From the NCBI GenBank assembly GCA_012270065.1, contig JAAXJB010000039.1, forward strand, positions 258,832 through 322,831: a stretch of DNA of 64,000 nucleotides, in the 5' to 3' direction. How positions within the stretch are numbered: position 1 is the first letter of the stretch; every line of letters starts with the position of its first letter. Both the position numbers and the translations under genes were made by a program. The notes under the pieces are model-generated. The model was not told the DNA's origin, ran no database searches, and saw only the letters and a program-made list of their open reading frames with translations. Below, piece after piece: positions 44,507-52,649 of this stretch. The DNA is from Rubripirellula sp. (GTDB lineage: Bacteria > Planctomycetota > Planctomycetia > Pirellulales > Pirellulaceae).

Positions 44507-46225
44507 ATGACCGATTCCGCTCGCGACTCCATCTACGAAGCAATTGCTTCAATACGCCTGATTGATCCCCACACTCACATCAATCCTCATGCCCCAGCAT
44601 CCAATACTCTTGCGGATCTACTCGGCTACCATTACTACACTGAACTCGCGCATTCGGCGGGAATGCCGAAAGCCCAAATAGAAGAGGATGGCATCAGCCA
44701 CCGGGAACTTGTTCGACGCTTGGTCTCAAATCTATCACCCATTGAAAACACCGCTCAATATCGCTGGTTGATTGAAATCTGTCGCAAGTTCTTTGGCTTC
44801 ACTGGTGAAAGACTTGATGAATCCAACTGGGAAGAAGTTTACGAAGCATCCGAAGCTCAAATGAAGCTCGCGGAATGGCCGCAAATGGTTCTTGACCAGA
44901 GCAACGTAGAGGCCGTTTTCCTTACGAATGATTTTGACGACCAACTTGATGGCTTTGATTCTGACACCTACATTCCCTGCTTGCGAACCGATGACCTGGT
45001 TTTCCATCTTTCCAAGCCACAAACTCAAGAACGCTTGGCCGCCTGTACGGGGATCGACCTCGACGGTTCGCTGGGCAAGCTTCGCGAATCGCTCCGTCAA
45101 CGATTTGATTATTTCGTTCAGCATGGTGCGCGTGCATGTGCCATTTCACTACCACCTGACTTTTCCCCCACTCGCGTCAGTGATGGCCGTGCAAGCACTG
45201 CCTTGAACGAAGTTCTGCTCAACGGAGCCATGGCGGATCAAGCCCACCAGACAGCATTGTCACGGCGGGTTTTCTGGACGCTGGCCGAACTGTGTGACGA
45301 GTATGGCTTGCCCTTTGACTTGATGATTGGCGTCAACCGCGGGGTCTACGCGGACGGTGTATTTCAGGGACAGGACCTCTACGACAGCAGAGTCTCACTA
45401 ATCCAGTATCGTGAACTCTTCAATGCTTTTCCCCAAGTCAAGTTCCCCATCTCTGTGTTGGCAAGTGTAACCAATCAGGAATTGGTCAGTTACGCCTGGA
45501 TTTTTCCGAACGTCATCACCAACGGTCACTGGTGGTACAGCAATACACCATCGTTCATTTCAAGGGATGCTTCGGCACGACTTGAGGCAGTTCCACAGAC
45601 GAAACAAATCGCTTACTACAGCGATGCTTACAAGCTGGAATTCGTGTGGCCGAAATTTGACATGTATCGCCAGATTCTAGCCGACATCCTTACGAATCAT
45701 TTCGTGAAGGGTAATGGATGGAGCGAGGAACGCGCAATCGAACTCGGACGTCGCGTCCTTCGAAGCAATGTCGATGAAATCTTCCCAAGACCAAACCCAC
45801 CAGCAAGAACTGATCGGGAACCCGTCGAATGCAACATCGGTGATACCAGCAACTCCGAACAGAGCACGGAAAAGATATCGATCACCAGCAATGAAGAGCT
45901 TGACCCACTTCCAAGCCATGACGAAATCCAATCTGCAAACGCCGATGATGTACAACTCGTTGATGACTCCGCTATGCCAGGTCACCCTGACTCGGATGCA
46001 TTGGCATCGGAAATCGATCCACAACCCCTGAATGTGGGTGATATCCTCAGCACAGAAACGGATGCCTCGCAGAACCCGGATATTCGCGAACCTGAAACTG
46101 GAGACTCGTTTGAAGTTGACGAAGCATCTCTTCTACTTCGTCCGGACCCGACTACTGGTGAGTTGAAATTTCCTTCAAGCCAGATTGAGGAAGATGAATC
46201 AACAGACGAGGAATCAACCAACTGA
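44507..46225 (+). CDS. Divergent uronate isomerase-like amidohydrolase with acidic tail
   Basis: 572 residues from the ATG at 44507 (family-like MTDSARDSIYEAIASIRLIDPHTH). The metal motif DPHTH is at the N-terminus. VFLTNDFDD, the NVITNGHWWYSNTPSFI segment and SDAYKLEFVWPKFDMYRQILAD match the glucuronate isomerase (UxaC) family. The conserved UxaC histidine/arginine segment (QLHxGAxR) is not seen; DLMIGVNRGVYADG occupies about that place, so the reaction may differ. The last roughly 145 residues are acidic, Ser/Asp/Glu-rich and probably disordered, which is unusual for a cytoplasmic isomerase. It is alone, without uronate catabolism genes. Confidence 0.78.
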   Translation: MTDSARDSIYEAIASIRLIDPHTHINPHAPASNTLADLLGYHYYTELAHSAGMPKAQIEEDGISHRELVRRLVSNLSPIENTAQYRWLIEICRKFFGFTGERLDESNWEEVYEASEAQMKLAEWPQMVLDQSNVEAVFLTNDFDDQLDGFDSDTYIPCLRTDDLVFHLSKPQTQERLAACTGIDLDGSLGKLRESLRQRFDYFVQHGARACAISLPPDFSPTRVSDGRASTALNEVLLNGAMADQAHQTALSRRVFWTLAELCDEYGLPFDLMIGVNRGVYADGVFQGQDLYDSRVSLIQYRELFNAFPQVKFPISVLASVTNQELVSYAWIFPNVITNGHWWYSNTPSFISRDASARLEAVPQTKQIAYYSDAYKLEFVWPKFDMYRQILADILTNHFVKGNGWSEERAIELGRRVLRSNVDEIFPRPNPPARTDREPVECNIGDTSNSEQSTEKISITSNEELDPLPSHDEIQSANADDVQLVDDSAMPGHPDSDALASEIDPQPLNVGDILSTETDASQNPDIREPETGDSFEVDEASLLLRPDPTTGELKFPSSQIEEDESTDEESTN

Positions 46226-46314
46226 TCTCCAGTTCCCAACCTGGTGTTTGACGCCATGAACGTCAATTCCACGGCACAACTGTCAACCTTGCGAATTGAT
46301 CCCCATGACCGATG

Positions 46315-47916
46315 TCATGCATTTGGGTGAGTATCATTCTGCGTCGGCGACTTTTCAGAAATGATCCGGTTGATTGCATTCAACATCGCCAGGATGGTGC
46401 TTTCGACACTATCTGTGCTGACACCAACTCCGCGATACGTCCGACCCTTGTGCTCAACCTCAAGGTTCACTTCCCCGATGGCGTCACGCCCAAGAGTGGC
46501 ACTTCTGACACGGAAATCCTTGCAGACCACTTCGATTCCCGTAATCTTCTCGACAGCCCAGAACGCAGCATCAATGGGACCATCCCCCAACTCAATGCAC
46601 TCCGTTGCTTCAGTATCACCACACCGCAAGGTCAACTCAACGTAGGGATCACGTGACTTTCCACTGGTAACCACATAATCAACCAGCGTCCATTCCTCAT
46701 CCACGCTCCCGCTGATCTGCTGCTGCACGAGGGCAATGATGTCACCATCATAAATTTCTTTCTTTTTGTCAGCCAAAACTTTGAATTGTTCAAACACAAT
46801 CTGCAACTGTTCCCCCGTCAGGGTAAACCCGAGATTTTTCGCCCGATCAGCCAATGCTGCTCTGCCGCTATGCTTGCCGAGAACCAGATCCGTCTTGGAG
46901 AATCCAACTTCCTCCGGGGACATGATTTCATAGGTACTACGTTCTTTGAGCATGCCATCCTGATGAATGCCTGACTCGTGTGCAAAAGCGTTTCGCCCCA
47001 CGATTGCCTTGTTTCTCTGGACTTGAATCCCTGTGGTTTTGCTGACGAGTCGACTTGCTGGAACGAGACGCTTCGAGTCGATCCGTGTCTCGCAAGCATA
47101 AAAGTCACTCCTCGTCTGGATTGCCATCACCACCTCTTCCAGTGCAGCGTTGCCTGCACGCTCGCCAATTCCATTGATTGTGCACTCGATTTGACCAGCG
47201 CCGGCGGCAACAGCAGCAAGACTGTTGGCAACTGCCATGCCAAGATCATCATGACAGTGTGTACTCACGACAGCTTTATCGATGTTGGGTACGCGGTCCT
47301 GTAACATCCGGAAACGGTCATAGATTTCACCGGGCGTCGCATAGCCAACAGTATCCGGAATATTGACGGTCCGCGCTCCTGCATCAATTGCCGCCTCAAC
47401 AACCCGGCACAAGAAATCGTATTCCGTTCGACAAGCATCTTCCGGAGAAAACTCGACGTCATCACAGTAACTCACTGCACGCTTGACACCGGCAACAGCA
47501 CGCTCAACGATTTCATCTGGACTCATTCGCAATTTGAATTGCCGATGAATAGCGCTAGTTGCGAGGAATACATGAATACGAGAGCTGGGAGCATATTTTA
47601 CAGCTTCCCATGCTGCGTCGATATCTTTGTCATTGCACCGCGCCAATCCACAGATGGTCGAACCACGTACTGTCTGCGCGATCTGTTTGACTGCCTCAAA
47701 ATCGCCGGGGGATGCGATCGGAAAGCCTGCCTCGATAATGTCCACTCCCATATCGGCCAATACTTGGGCTACTTCCAACTTCTCAGCCAAATTCATGCTT
47801 GCGCCCGGTGATTGTTCGCCATCACGCAGAGTGGTGTCAAAAATACGAATCATCCGTGACTCGGAATGATCAGTCTCCTCACTCTTGCCTGCACGGGCCG
47901 GATTCGGATGCGACAT
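46315..47916 (-). CDS. leuA: 2-isopropylmalate synthase
   Basis: Condenses acetyl-CoA with 2-ketoisovalerate, the first committed step of leucine synthesis. The ATG at 47916 (533 residues, MSHPNPARAGKSEE) follows AAAGG; the ORF from 47952 adds 12 residues. DTTLRDGEQSPGASM, STHCHDDLGMAVANSLAA and NGIGERAGNAALEEVVMAI are family signatures. The C-terminal LeuA regulatory domain (from about 400) ends YRGVGVSTDSVESTILAMLNAIN and probably binds leucine for feedback. Transcription appears controlled by the attenuator upstream. Confidence 0.97.
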   Translation of the reverse strand: MSHPNPARAGKSEETDHSESRMIRIFDTTLRDGEQSPGASMNLAEKLEVAQVLADMGVDIIEAGFPIASPGDFEAVKQIAQTVRGSTICGLARCNDKDIDAAWEAVKYAPSSRIHVFLATSAIHRQFKLRMSPDEIVERAVAGVKRAVSYCDDVEFSPEDACRTEYDFLCRVVEAAIDAGARTVNIPDTVGYATPGEIYDRFRMLQDRVPNIDKAVVSTHCHDDLGMAVANSLAAVAAGAGQIECTINGIGERAGNAALEEVVMAIQTRSDFYACETRIDSKRLVPASRLVSKTTGIQVQRNKAIVGRNAFAHESGIHQDGMLKERSTYEIMSPEEVGFSKTDLVLGKHSGRAALADRAKNLGFTLTGEQLQIVFEQFKVLADKKKEIYDGDIIALVQQQISGSVDEEWTLVDYVVTSGKSRDPYVELTLRCGDTEATECIELGDGPIDAAFWAVEKITGIEVVCKDFRVRSATLGRDAIGEVNLEVEHKGRTYRGVGVSTDSVESTILAMLNAINRIISEKSPTQNDTHPNA

Positions 47917-47990
47917 TTCTGTATTACCTTTGAGCAGTGTTTTCCTGGCCACATTCTACTGGCCGACTTGTAACAACCGATAACATGAAC

Positions 47991-48022
47991 AAAAAAACCC
48001 GAGTCGCCGGGCGACTCGGGTT
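47991..48022 (-). terminator. Attenuator terminator in the leuA leader
   Basis: Minus-strand stem aacccgagtcgcc / ggcgactcgggtt (13 bp, one central base) is followed by seven U. It lies about 75 bases before the leuA start and after the leucine-rich leader ORF. On the plus strand no U-run follows. Confidence 0.88.
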
Positions 48023-48077
48023 CGTTGTCTTTTCCTGCGAAAGGCCGTCCGGCCTATCCAAACCCTCATCATCCGCC
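48010..48077 (-). promoter_or_regulatory. Candidate anti-terminator pairing in the leuA leader
   Basis: Minus-strand ggcg (48077-48074) and gggtt (48065-48061) can pair with cgcc (48013-48010) and aaccc (48022-48018), which form the 5' arm of the terminator. A separate hairpin aggcc-ggac-ggcct lies in the loop. A ribosome at the leader stop codon (48069-48071) would cover ggcg and the following bases and let the terminator form. Confidence 0.55.
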
Positions 48078-48125
48078 TGTCGGGCGATCAACTAGTAGCA
48101 GCAGGGGGAGGTTTGAGTAACGCAT
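48069..48125 (-). CDS. leuL: Leucine-rich leader peptide of leuA
   Basis: 18-residue ORF MRYSNLPLLLLVDRPTGG followed by TGA. The control stretch is CTC CCC CTG CTG CTA CTA, five Leu codons in six. The ATG has no usable SD but coincides with the predicted transcription start, so the mRNA would be leaderless. In-frame upstream codons run into TAA, so no earlier start exists. The RP.GG tail recalls the end of the enterobacterial LeuL peptide (from memory). Ribosome stalling at the Leu codons would free the anti-terminator; reading to the stop would favour the terminator. It was too short for the ORF track. Confidence 0.78.
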   Translation of the reverse strand: MRYSNLPLLLLVDRPTGG

Positions 48126-48131
48126 GCCCCC

Positions 48132-48161
48132 ATGTTAGGCAACAGACAGTACCAGCGTCAA
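48132..48161 (-). promoter_or_regulatory. Promoter of the leuA leader
   Basis: -35 TTGACG (48161-48156), 18-base spacer, -10 TAACAT (48137-48132). Six bases further is the A of the leader ATG at 48125, the expected +1. Confidence 0.7.
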
Positions 48162-48214
48162 CGGTTCATTATTTTTTTTCGGTAACGCAATCAAGACTGC
48201 AAAAATGACCACCC

Positions 48215-48313
48215 CTATCGCATTTTGCCCATGAAGCCAAAGTAATCAGTGCCAACACAATTGAGTTCATCTCCATATCGGAACAGCAGGTCAGGAAAAT
48301 CACCTTTGGGCAA
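48215..48313 (-). CDS. Possible 32-residue small ORF after flhB
   Basis: Begins with TTG two bases after the flhB stop and ends before the leuA promoter. Its translation (MPKGDFPDLLFRYGDELNCV...) has protein-like composition and codon use. No SD at a proper distance. It may be a relic, a translationally coupled microprotein, or chance. Confidence 0.22.
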   Translation of the reverse strand: MPKGDFPDLLFRYGDELNCVGTDYFGFMGKMR

Positions 48314-48314
48314 C

Positions 48315-49394
48315 TCAAGCTGCAGCTTTTGGAATCTCCTTGCCCTGTAGCTGATACACATATCGCAACACTTCCGCCACTGCCTGATAGTGATCGGCAG
48401 GAATGATGTCACCAACGTCCACTGTTTTGTACAGGACCTGGGCCAGTGGTTTGCGTTCAACCACGGGAATACCATTCTCAAGCGCCAGGCGACGAATTTT
48501 CTGCGCCAGAACTCCGGCACCTTTTGCAACCACAATTGGTGCTGGCATGGTCATTGGATCGTACTGGATGGCAATGGCCAGTTCCGTTGGATTACTGACG
48601 ACCACATCTGCCTTGGGAACTTCACTTTCTGCGCGTTGCATCATCAATTGCCGCTGCACCATTCGTCGCCGTGCTGCTACTTGCGGGTCGCCTTCTGTTT
48701 CCTTCAATTCATCACGAACCTCTTGATCAGTCATCATCAAATCCTGCTCATGCTTCCATTTCTGAAATGCAAATTCAAGTATTGCGAGAATAAAAAGAGA
48801 CAAACCTATCCAGACACAGGTTCCAAGCAGACATTCAAACAGACTTGAAGCAATTTGCGGAACACTCAGTTCCGCCAACTGCAACATCGAATCGCTGTAA
48901 TATCGCACCGCGAAAAAAGCAACAACAGTGATGACAGCAACCTTGAACAGACCAAACCCCAACCTCACGAGACCCTGCAGAGATACAATTCTCTTGACAC
49001 CCGAGATCGGGCTGATGTGACTCAATTTGGGAACAATTTTCTTGGTACTGAAGACAACGCCGGTCTGGGTAACGTTCACCAACACACCTGCGAACAACAT
49101 TGCCAGCAGAAGTGGCACGGCAGCAAGGGCCAAGCGACCTGCATAACCCAACAGCCAGTTTGCTGCGTCATTTGTTTCCAGTGACTGCATTCGTGGCACT
49201 GACAGAGCATCCACGATTGCAGCCGCCAACTGTTCAGCCGCCGGCGGGCCGAACATCCACAACGTACCCACAGCTGCCAGCAACATACCCGCCGACGTGA
49301 GGTCCTGACTGCGAACAACCTGGCCCTCCTCGCGGGCCTGTCGCCTGCGACGTTCACTCGCTGAATGCTTTTTATCTCCACTGGAATCAGCCAT
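48315..49394 (-). CDS. flhB: Flagellar export switch protein FlhB
   Basis: Membrane component of the flagellar type III export gate that switches substrate from rod/hook to filament. 359 residues; the basic N-terminus (SSGDKKHSASERRRRQAREEGQV) is typical, with four TM helices to about 215 and then the cytoplasmic domain. The autocleavage motif normally NPTH reads NPTE here (VVVSNPTELAIAIQYD). The rest of the domain (PAPIVVAKG, ALENGIPVVERKPLAQVLYKTVDVGDIIP) is well conserved. Last of fliP-fliQ-fliR-flhB. Confidence 0.95.
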   Translation of the reverse strand: MADSSGDKKHSASERRRRQAREEGQVVRSQDLTSAGMLLAAVGTLWMFGPPAAEQLAAAIVDALSVPRMQSLETNDAANWLLGYAGRLALAAVPLLLAMLFAGVLVNVTQTGVVFSTKKIVPKLSHISPISGVKRIVSLQGLVRLGFGLFKVAVITVVAFFAVRYYSDSMLQLAELSVPQIASSLFECLLGTCVWIGLSLFILAILEFAFQKWKHEQDLMMTDQEVRDELKETEGDPQVAARRRMVQRQLMMQRAESEVPKADVVVSNPTELAIAIQYDPMTMPAPIVVAKGAGVLAQKIRRLALENGIPVVERKPLAQVLYKTVDVGDIIPADHYQAVAEVLRYVYQLQGKEIPKAAA

Positions 49395-49423
49395 GTTTGC
49401 TCACTTCCCGGCTTGATCCACGG

Positions 49424-50203
49424 CTACCAAAGACGACCCAATTTCGCAGCAACTGTCGCCAGTTCATGCTGAAATACCAAACCAACCGAACCAATGGTGA
49501 CGCTTAAAATCACAAGCATCGCCAGGGCATTGATACTCAAACCAATTGCCAGAACATTGATTTGCGGCAACGTCCGACTAATCAACCCAGTGACGAGGTT
49601 GCTCAACAGTAAAGCGGCGATGACTGGCGCAGCAATCCGCACACCTGATGCCATCCCCGCTGACAATTGACCCATGACCAAATCCATCATCGAGTCATGG
49701 AACTCGACATTTCCTGCTGGAACCGACTGGAAGCTTTCAAGTAACACTCCCAGCAGAATCCGATGCCCACCAACCAGTAACATCACGGCGGTGACGAGCA
49801 GCCCTACCAATCGGGCAACTGAGGGCATACTGCTCGAAGTTGTCGGATCAACGGCATCACCCAATTGCATTCCGCCTGTACTGGTGATCATCTCGCCACC
49901 CATCTGCAGACCAGTGACAATCAACTGGACGGTCGAGCCAATCAACAAGCCAATCAGACCCTCTCTTGCGATGGCGATCGCAAGCTCAATCAGGTTATCC
50001 ACATGGGGTAAATCCTGTACTTCAGTATCACTCGCGACGGGAGGAAGAACGAGAACAGTCAATACGATTGCCAAAAACGCCCGAACACGTTTTGGTACAC
50101 CCACACCCACGGAGGGCATGGACATCAATAGCGTGCTCATGCGTGTCATGACCAACACGCCCAGCACCAGATGCTCCATCAGCCAAGCAGTCAAAGACTC
50201 CAT
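49424..50203 (-). CDS. fliR: Flagellar export gate protein FliR
   Basis: 259 residues with about six TM helices. MSTLLMSMPSVGVGVPKRVRAFLAIVLTVLV and GGEMITSTGGMQLGDAVDPTTSSSMPSVA match the FliR/SpaR family. The ORF track starts one codon early at a TTG; the ATG at 50203 overlaps the fliQ stop by one base (TGATG), which implies translational coupling. Forms the FliPQR channel with the two genes upstream. Confidence 0.95.
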   Translation of the reverse strand: MESLTAWLMEHLVLGVLVMTRMSTLLMSMPSVGVGVPKRVRAFLAIVLTVLVLPPVASDTEVQDLPHVDNLIELAIAIAREGLIGLLIGSTVQLIVTGLQMGGEMITSTGGMQLGDAVDPTTSSSMPSVARLVGLLVTAVMLLVGGHRILLGVLLESFQSVPAGNVEFHDSMMDLVMGQLSAGMASGVRIAAPVIAALLLSNLVTGLISRTLPQINVLAIGLSINALAMLVILSVTIGSVGLVFQHELATVAAKLGRLW

Positions 50204-50466
50204 CAAGGTGATCCTGCATTCTCAAACACAACGCGGGTAAAATCCACCATCCTGGTGAGCAGCCAGGGAAGGCAAATCAAGAGCACAGCTGCCATCGCGA
50301 GTATTTTGGGTACAAACGCAACCGTTTGATCCTGGACCTGTGTCAATGCCTGCATCAAACCTACCAGCAGACCCGCAGCCATTCCGACCAGAAGAACAGG
50401 GGCAGCAATGATCACTGCGGACATGAGCGTTTCACGACACAAATCAACGGCTGTTGCAGCATCCAT
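50203..50466 (-). CDS. fliQ: Flagellar export gate protein FliQ
   Basis: 87 residues, two TM helices (SAVIIAAPVLLVGMAAGLLVGLMQALTQVQDQTVAFVPKILAM), the usual FliQ size and motif. It starts 16 bases after fliP and its stop overlaps the fliR start. Structural subunit of the FliPQR export channel. Confidence 0.95.
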   Translation of the reverse strand: MDAATAVDLCRETLMSAVIIAAPVLLVGMAAGLLVGLMQALTQVQDQTVAFVPKILAMAAVLLICLPWLLTRMVDFTRVVFENAGSP

Positions 50467-50482
50467 TAATCCTATGACTCCA

Positions 50483-51370
50483 TCACATCATCGTCCCGAA
50501 ACTGTCCATCAACATCTGGACAACTAAACGCCAACCATCAACCAAAACAAAGAGCAGGAGTTTGAATGGCAGCGAAATAACCTGCGGTGGCAACATCAAC
50601 ATTCCCATCGAAATCGTCACACTGGCAACGACCAGGTCCACAATCAGAAATGGCAGATAAATCTGAAAACCCATCAGGAAAGCTGTCTTCAACTCACTCA
50701 GTATGTAAGCCGGTAGCAGAACACGGAGCGGAACATCCTCAAACGAACTTGGTAGCGGTGCATCAGGGTCCATGTATTGATAAAACAGATGCACATCATC
50801 GTGATTTCCTGCCACATCAATCTGGCGGGCCATGAATTCTCGAATTGGAATGGAACCAGCCTCATAAGCTTCCTCCATCGTCATCGACACTTCAGGGTCT
50901 GTGTAGGGTTTGATCGCATCGCTATATACGCGAGACCATACCGGTGACATCACAAACAACGTCATGAACAGAGCAATGCTTGTCATGACCTGACTCGGCG
51001 GCAATGACTGCAAACCGATGGCCTGTCTCAACAAGCCAAGCACAATGATGATTCGCACATAGCACGTTGTCATCAAGAGAACCGCCGGGGCCAAACTCAA
51101 TACCGTCAACAGCAACAGTACCTGAAGGCTGCTACTGAGCCCCTCCGGACTCGTCCATGCCTCTGGTCCACCTCCCAAACCCTCCAAGGGAGTGTTATCC
51201 AAATCAGGAAGCGAACTGCCGCTTCTCGAAAAGATCGTGGGCGCTGAAGGGCTCTCCAGACTCAATGGGATTTCGGAGGTCTGTCCAGCCGGGATCCCCT
51301 GCGCAAAGGCGCACGCAGTACCTGTCAGCAACAGGCAAAGAACCCATCGAATGAAAAACAAACCGTTCAA
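50483..51370 (-). CDS. fliP: Flagellar export gate protein FliP
   Basis: 295 residues with a signal peptide (LCLLLTGTACAFAQG) as usual for FliP, then a roughly 55-residue Ser/Pro-rich stretch and the conserved core: MTTCYVRIIIVLGLLRQAIGLQSLPPSQV, FMTLFVMSPVW and the C-terminal GMLMLPPQVISLPFKLLLFVLVDGW. The start is a TTG at 51370 with GGGAG nine bases upstream; no ATG is available. First gene of the fliPQR-flhB operon. Confidence 0.94.
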   Translation of the reverse strand: MNGLFFIRWVLCLLLTGTACAFAQGIPAGQTSEIPLSLESPSAPTIFSRSGSSLPDLDNTPLEGLGGGPEAWTSPEGLSSSLQVLLLLTVLSLAPAVLLMTTCYVRIIIVLGLLRQAIGLQSLPPSQVMTSIALFMTLFVMSPVWSRVYSDAIKPYTDPEVSMTMEEAYEAGSIPIREFMARQIDVAGNHDDVHLFYQYMDPDAPLPSSFEDVPLRVLLPAYILSELKTAFLMGFQIYLPFLIVDLVVASVTISMGMLMLPPQVISLPFKLLLFVLVDGWRLVVQMLMDSFGTMM

Positions 51371-51497
51371 CCGCGTACGCTCCCTCGAGTCCAGTGGACG
51401 ACTAAGTGGGAGAGTAGGGAATCACGAGATTTGATTGGAAGGCGAATTTCGACACTAAGTGGTAGAAACTTGAGCCAAAATCAAAAAAGGAGTGCTT

Positions 51498-51959
51498 TCA
51501 GCCATAAAACTGGTAAAGCATCAGGTACACCAGCACCCCGGTCACGGAAACATACATCCAAGCGGGAAACGCAAAACGCACCAGCCGCTTGTGTTCATCG
51601 ATACGCCCCCTGATGGCCAGGAAAATCGCCCGCAAAGCCAAAACAGGGACAATAATTGCTAGCATCAGGTGGGTGATCAAAATCCCGTAGTACGTGTAGC
51701 GGGCTGCCAGAGGTGCAACATCCGTGTTCGTTGGGAACTTATTGTTGAACTCGCCAATGGTCATATAAAGCGACAGTTTGTGCAGCAAGTACATCAGCAG
51801 AAACACTGCGCTGACGCCCAAGGCGGATAGCATCATGGTTTTATGACGGCGTGCCTTACCACGCCGAATGCTAACCAGACCCATGAGCAGCAGAATTGTC
51901 GCTAACAGATTCAATGCTGCAGTCAGGTGCGGTAGGTTTGCGGCTAAAAAATCCCACAT
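51498..51959 (-). CDS. DUF420 membrane protein
   Basis: 153 residues with four TM helices. The family is found with cytochrome oxidase assembly genes. Conserved histidines in RRHKTMMLSA, THLMLAI and DEHKRLVRF could bind haem or copper. The start overlaps the SCO1 stop by one base (TAATG). Last gene of the oxidase maturation operon. Confidence 0.85.
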   Translation of the reverse strand: MWDFLAANLPHLTAALNLLATILLLMGLVSIRRGKARRHKTMMLSALGVSAVFLLMYLLHKLSLYMTIGEFNNKFPTNTDVAPLAARYTYYGILITHLMLAIIVPVLALRAIFLAIRGRIDEHKRLVRFAFPAWMYVSVTGVLVYLMLYQFYG

Positions 51960-52639
51960 TATGAGGCCTCTCCTTTTATCATCTCTCGTATTTTTTCCTG
52001 CAATTTTTTGAATTGCGGTTTATCAGGCCAGTTGTAAAAACCCTCGATCTTTCCTTCGGGGTCAACCAGAACGAATCTTTCGGTATGAAATTGTTTGTTC
52101 ACAGGTTGACGGAAAATTTCACCACCAACTCGTCTGATGTAAGTCAAATCCCCTGTCATGAACAGCCATTGCTCGGGATCGGCACCAAATCTTGCTGCAT
52201 ACTCGGTCAAAACTTCTGGCGTATCTGTTTCAGGATCCACCGAGATCGCAACAAACTTCACACCTTGTCCCGCAAACATGTTTTGGAGTTCTTGCAGTTT
52301 CTGATTCTGCTGAATACAGATACTGGGGCAGGTGCTGAAAAAAAAGCTCACAACATAAGGCTGTCCAAGCAGCTGCTCACTTTTAACAAGCTGCCCGCTT
52401 CTTTCGATCAACTCAAACCGACTGAGCCATTCCTCATCTTCTGGTGGATGACTTGGATCAGGGCTCTCAATTTCCGAGGACAACGTGCCATCGTCCTCGA
52501 CACCGGAACCACCATTTCGATAGACAACTTCGTCCGGCCCCGGTCCTTCAATACTCCGCTGATCACGAGCTGACCGCCAAAGCAGCCCCAGCCCAATGCC
52601 AGCCAAAACAATCAAGGAAACATGCCAAACCGTTCGCAT
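51959..52639 (-). CDS. SCO1/SenC copper chaperone
   Basis: Delivers copper to the CuA site of cytochrome c oxidase. 226 residues from the ATG at 52639, preceded by GAGG; the ORF from 52663 adds eight residues. One N-terminal TM (VSLIVLAGIGLGLLW) anchors a thioredoxin-like domain with the CxxxC copper motif in STCPSICIQQNQ and the distal His in KQFHTERFVLVDPEG. 11 bases after the ABC permease, overlapping DUF420. Confidence 0.92.
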   Translation of the reverse strand: MRTVWHVSLIVLAGIGLGLLWRSARDQRSIEGPGPDEVVYRNGGSGVEDDGTLSSEIESPDPSHPPEDEEWLSRFELIERSGQLVKSEQLLGQPYVVSFFFSTCPSICIQQNQKLQELQNMFAGQGVKFVAISVDPETDTPEVLTEYAARFGADPEQWLFMTGDLTYIRRVGGEIFRQPVNKQFHTERFVLVDPEGKIEGFYNWPDKPQFKKLQEKIREMIKGEAS

Positions 52640-52649
52640 CACTTCACCT

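Noticed and set aside
47991-48022. The leuA-leader hairpin as a simple terminator of flhB
   Set aside because: A promoter and the Leu-rich ORF lie between flhB and the hairpin, which is about 290 bases from the flhB stop; attenuation explains the layout better. It may still stop read-through from the flagellar operon.
48132-48133. Alternative start ATG giving MGACVTQTSPCCY in the leuA leader
   Set aside because: This ATG overlaps the -10 box, so it would not be in the transcript, and the frame has no Leu codons.
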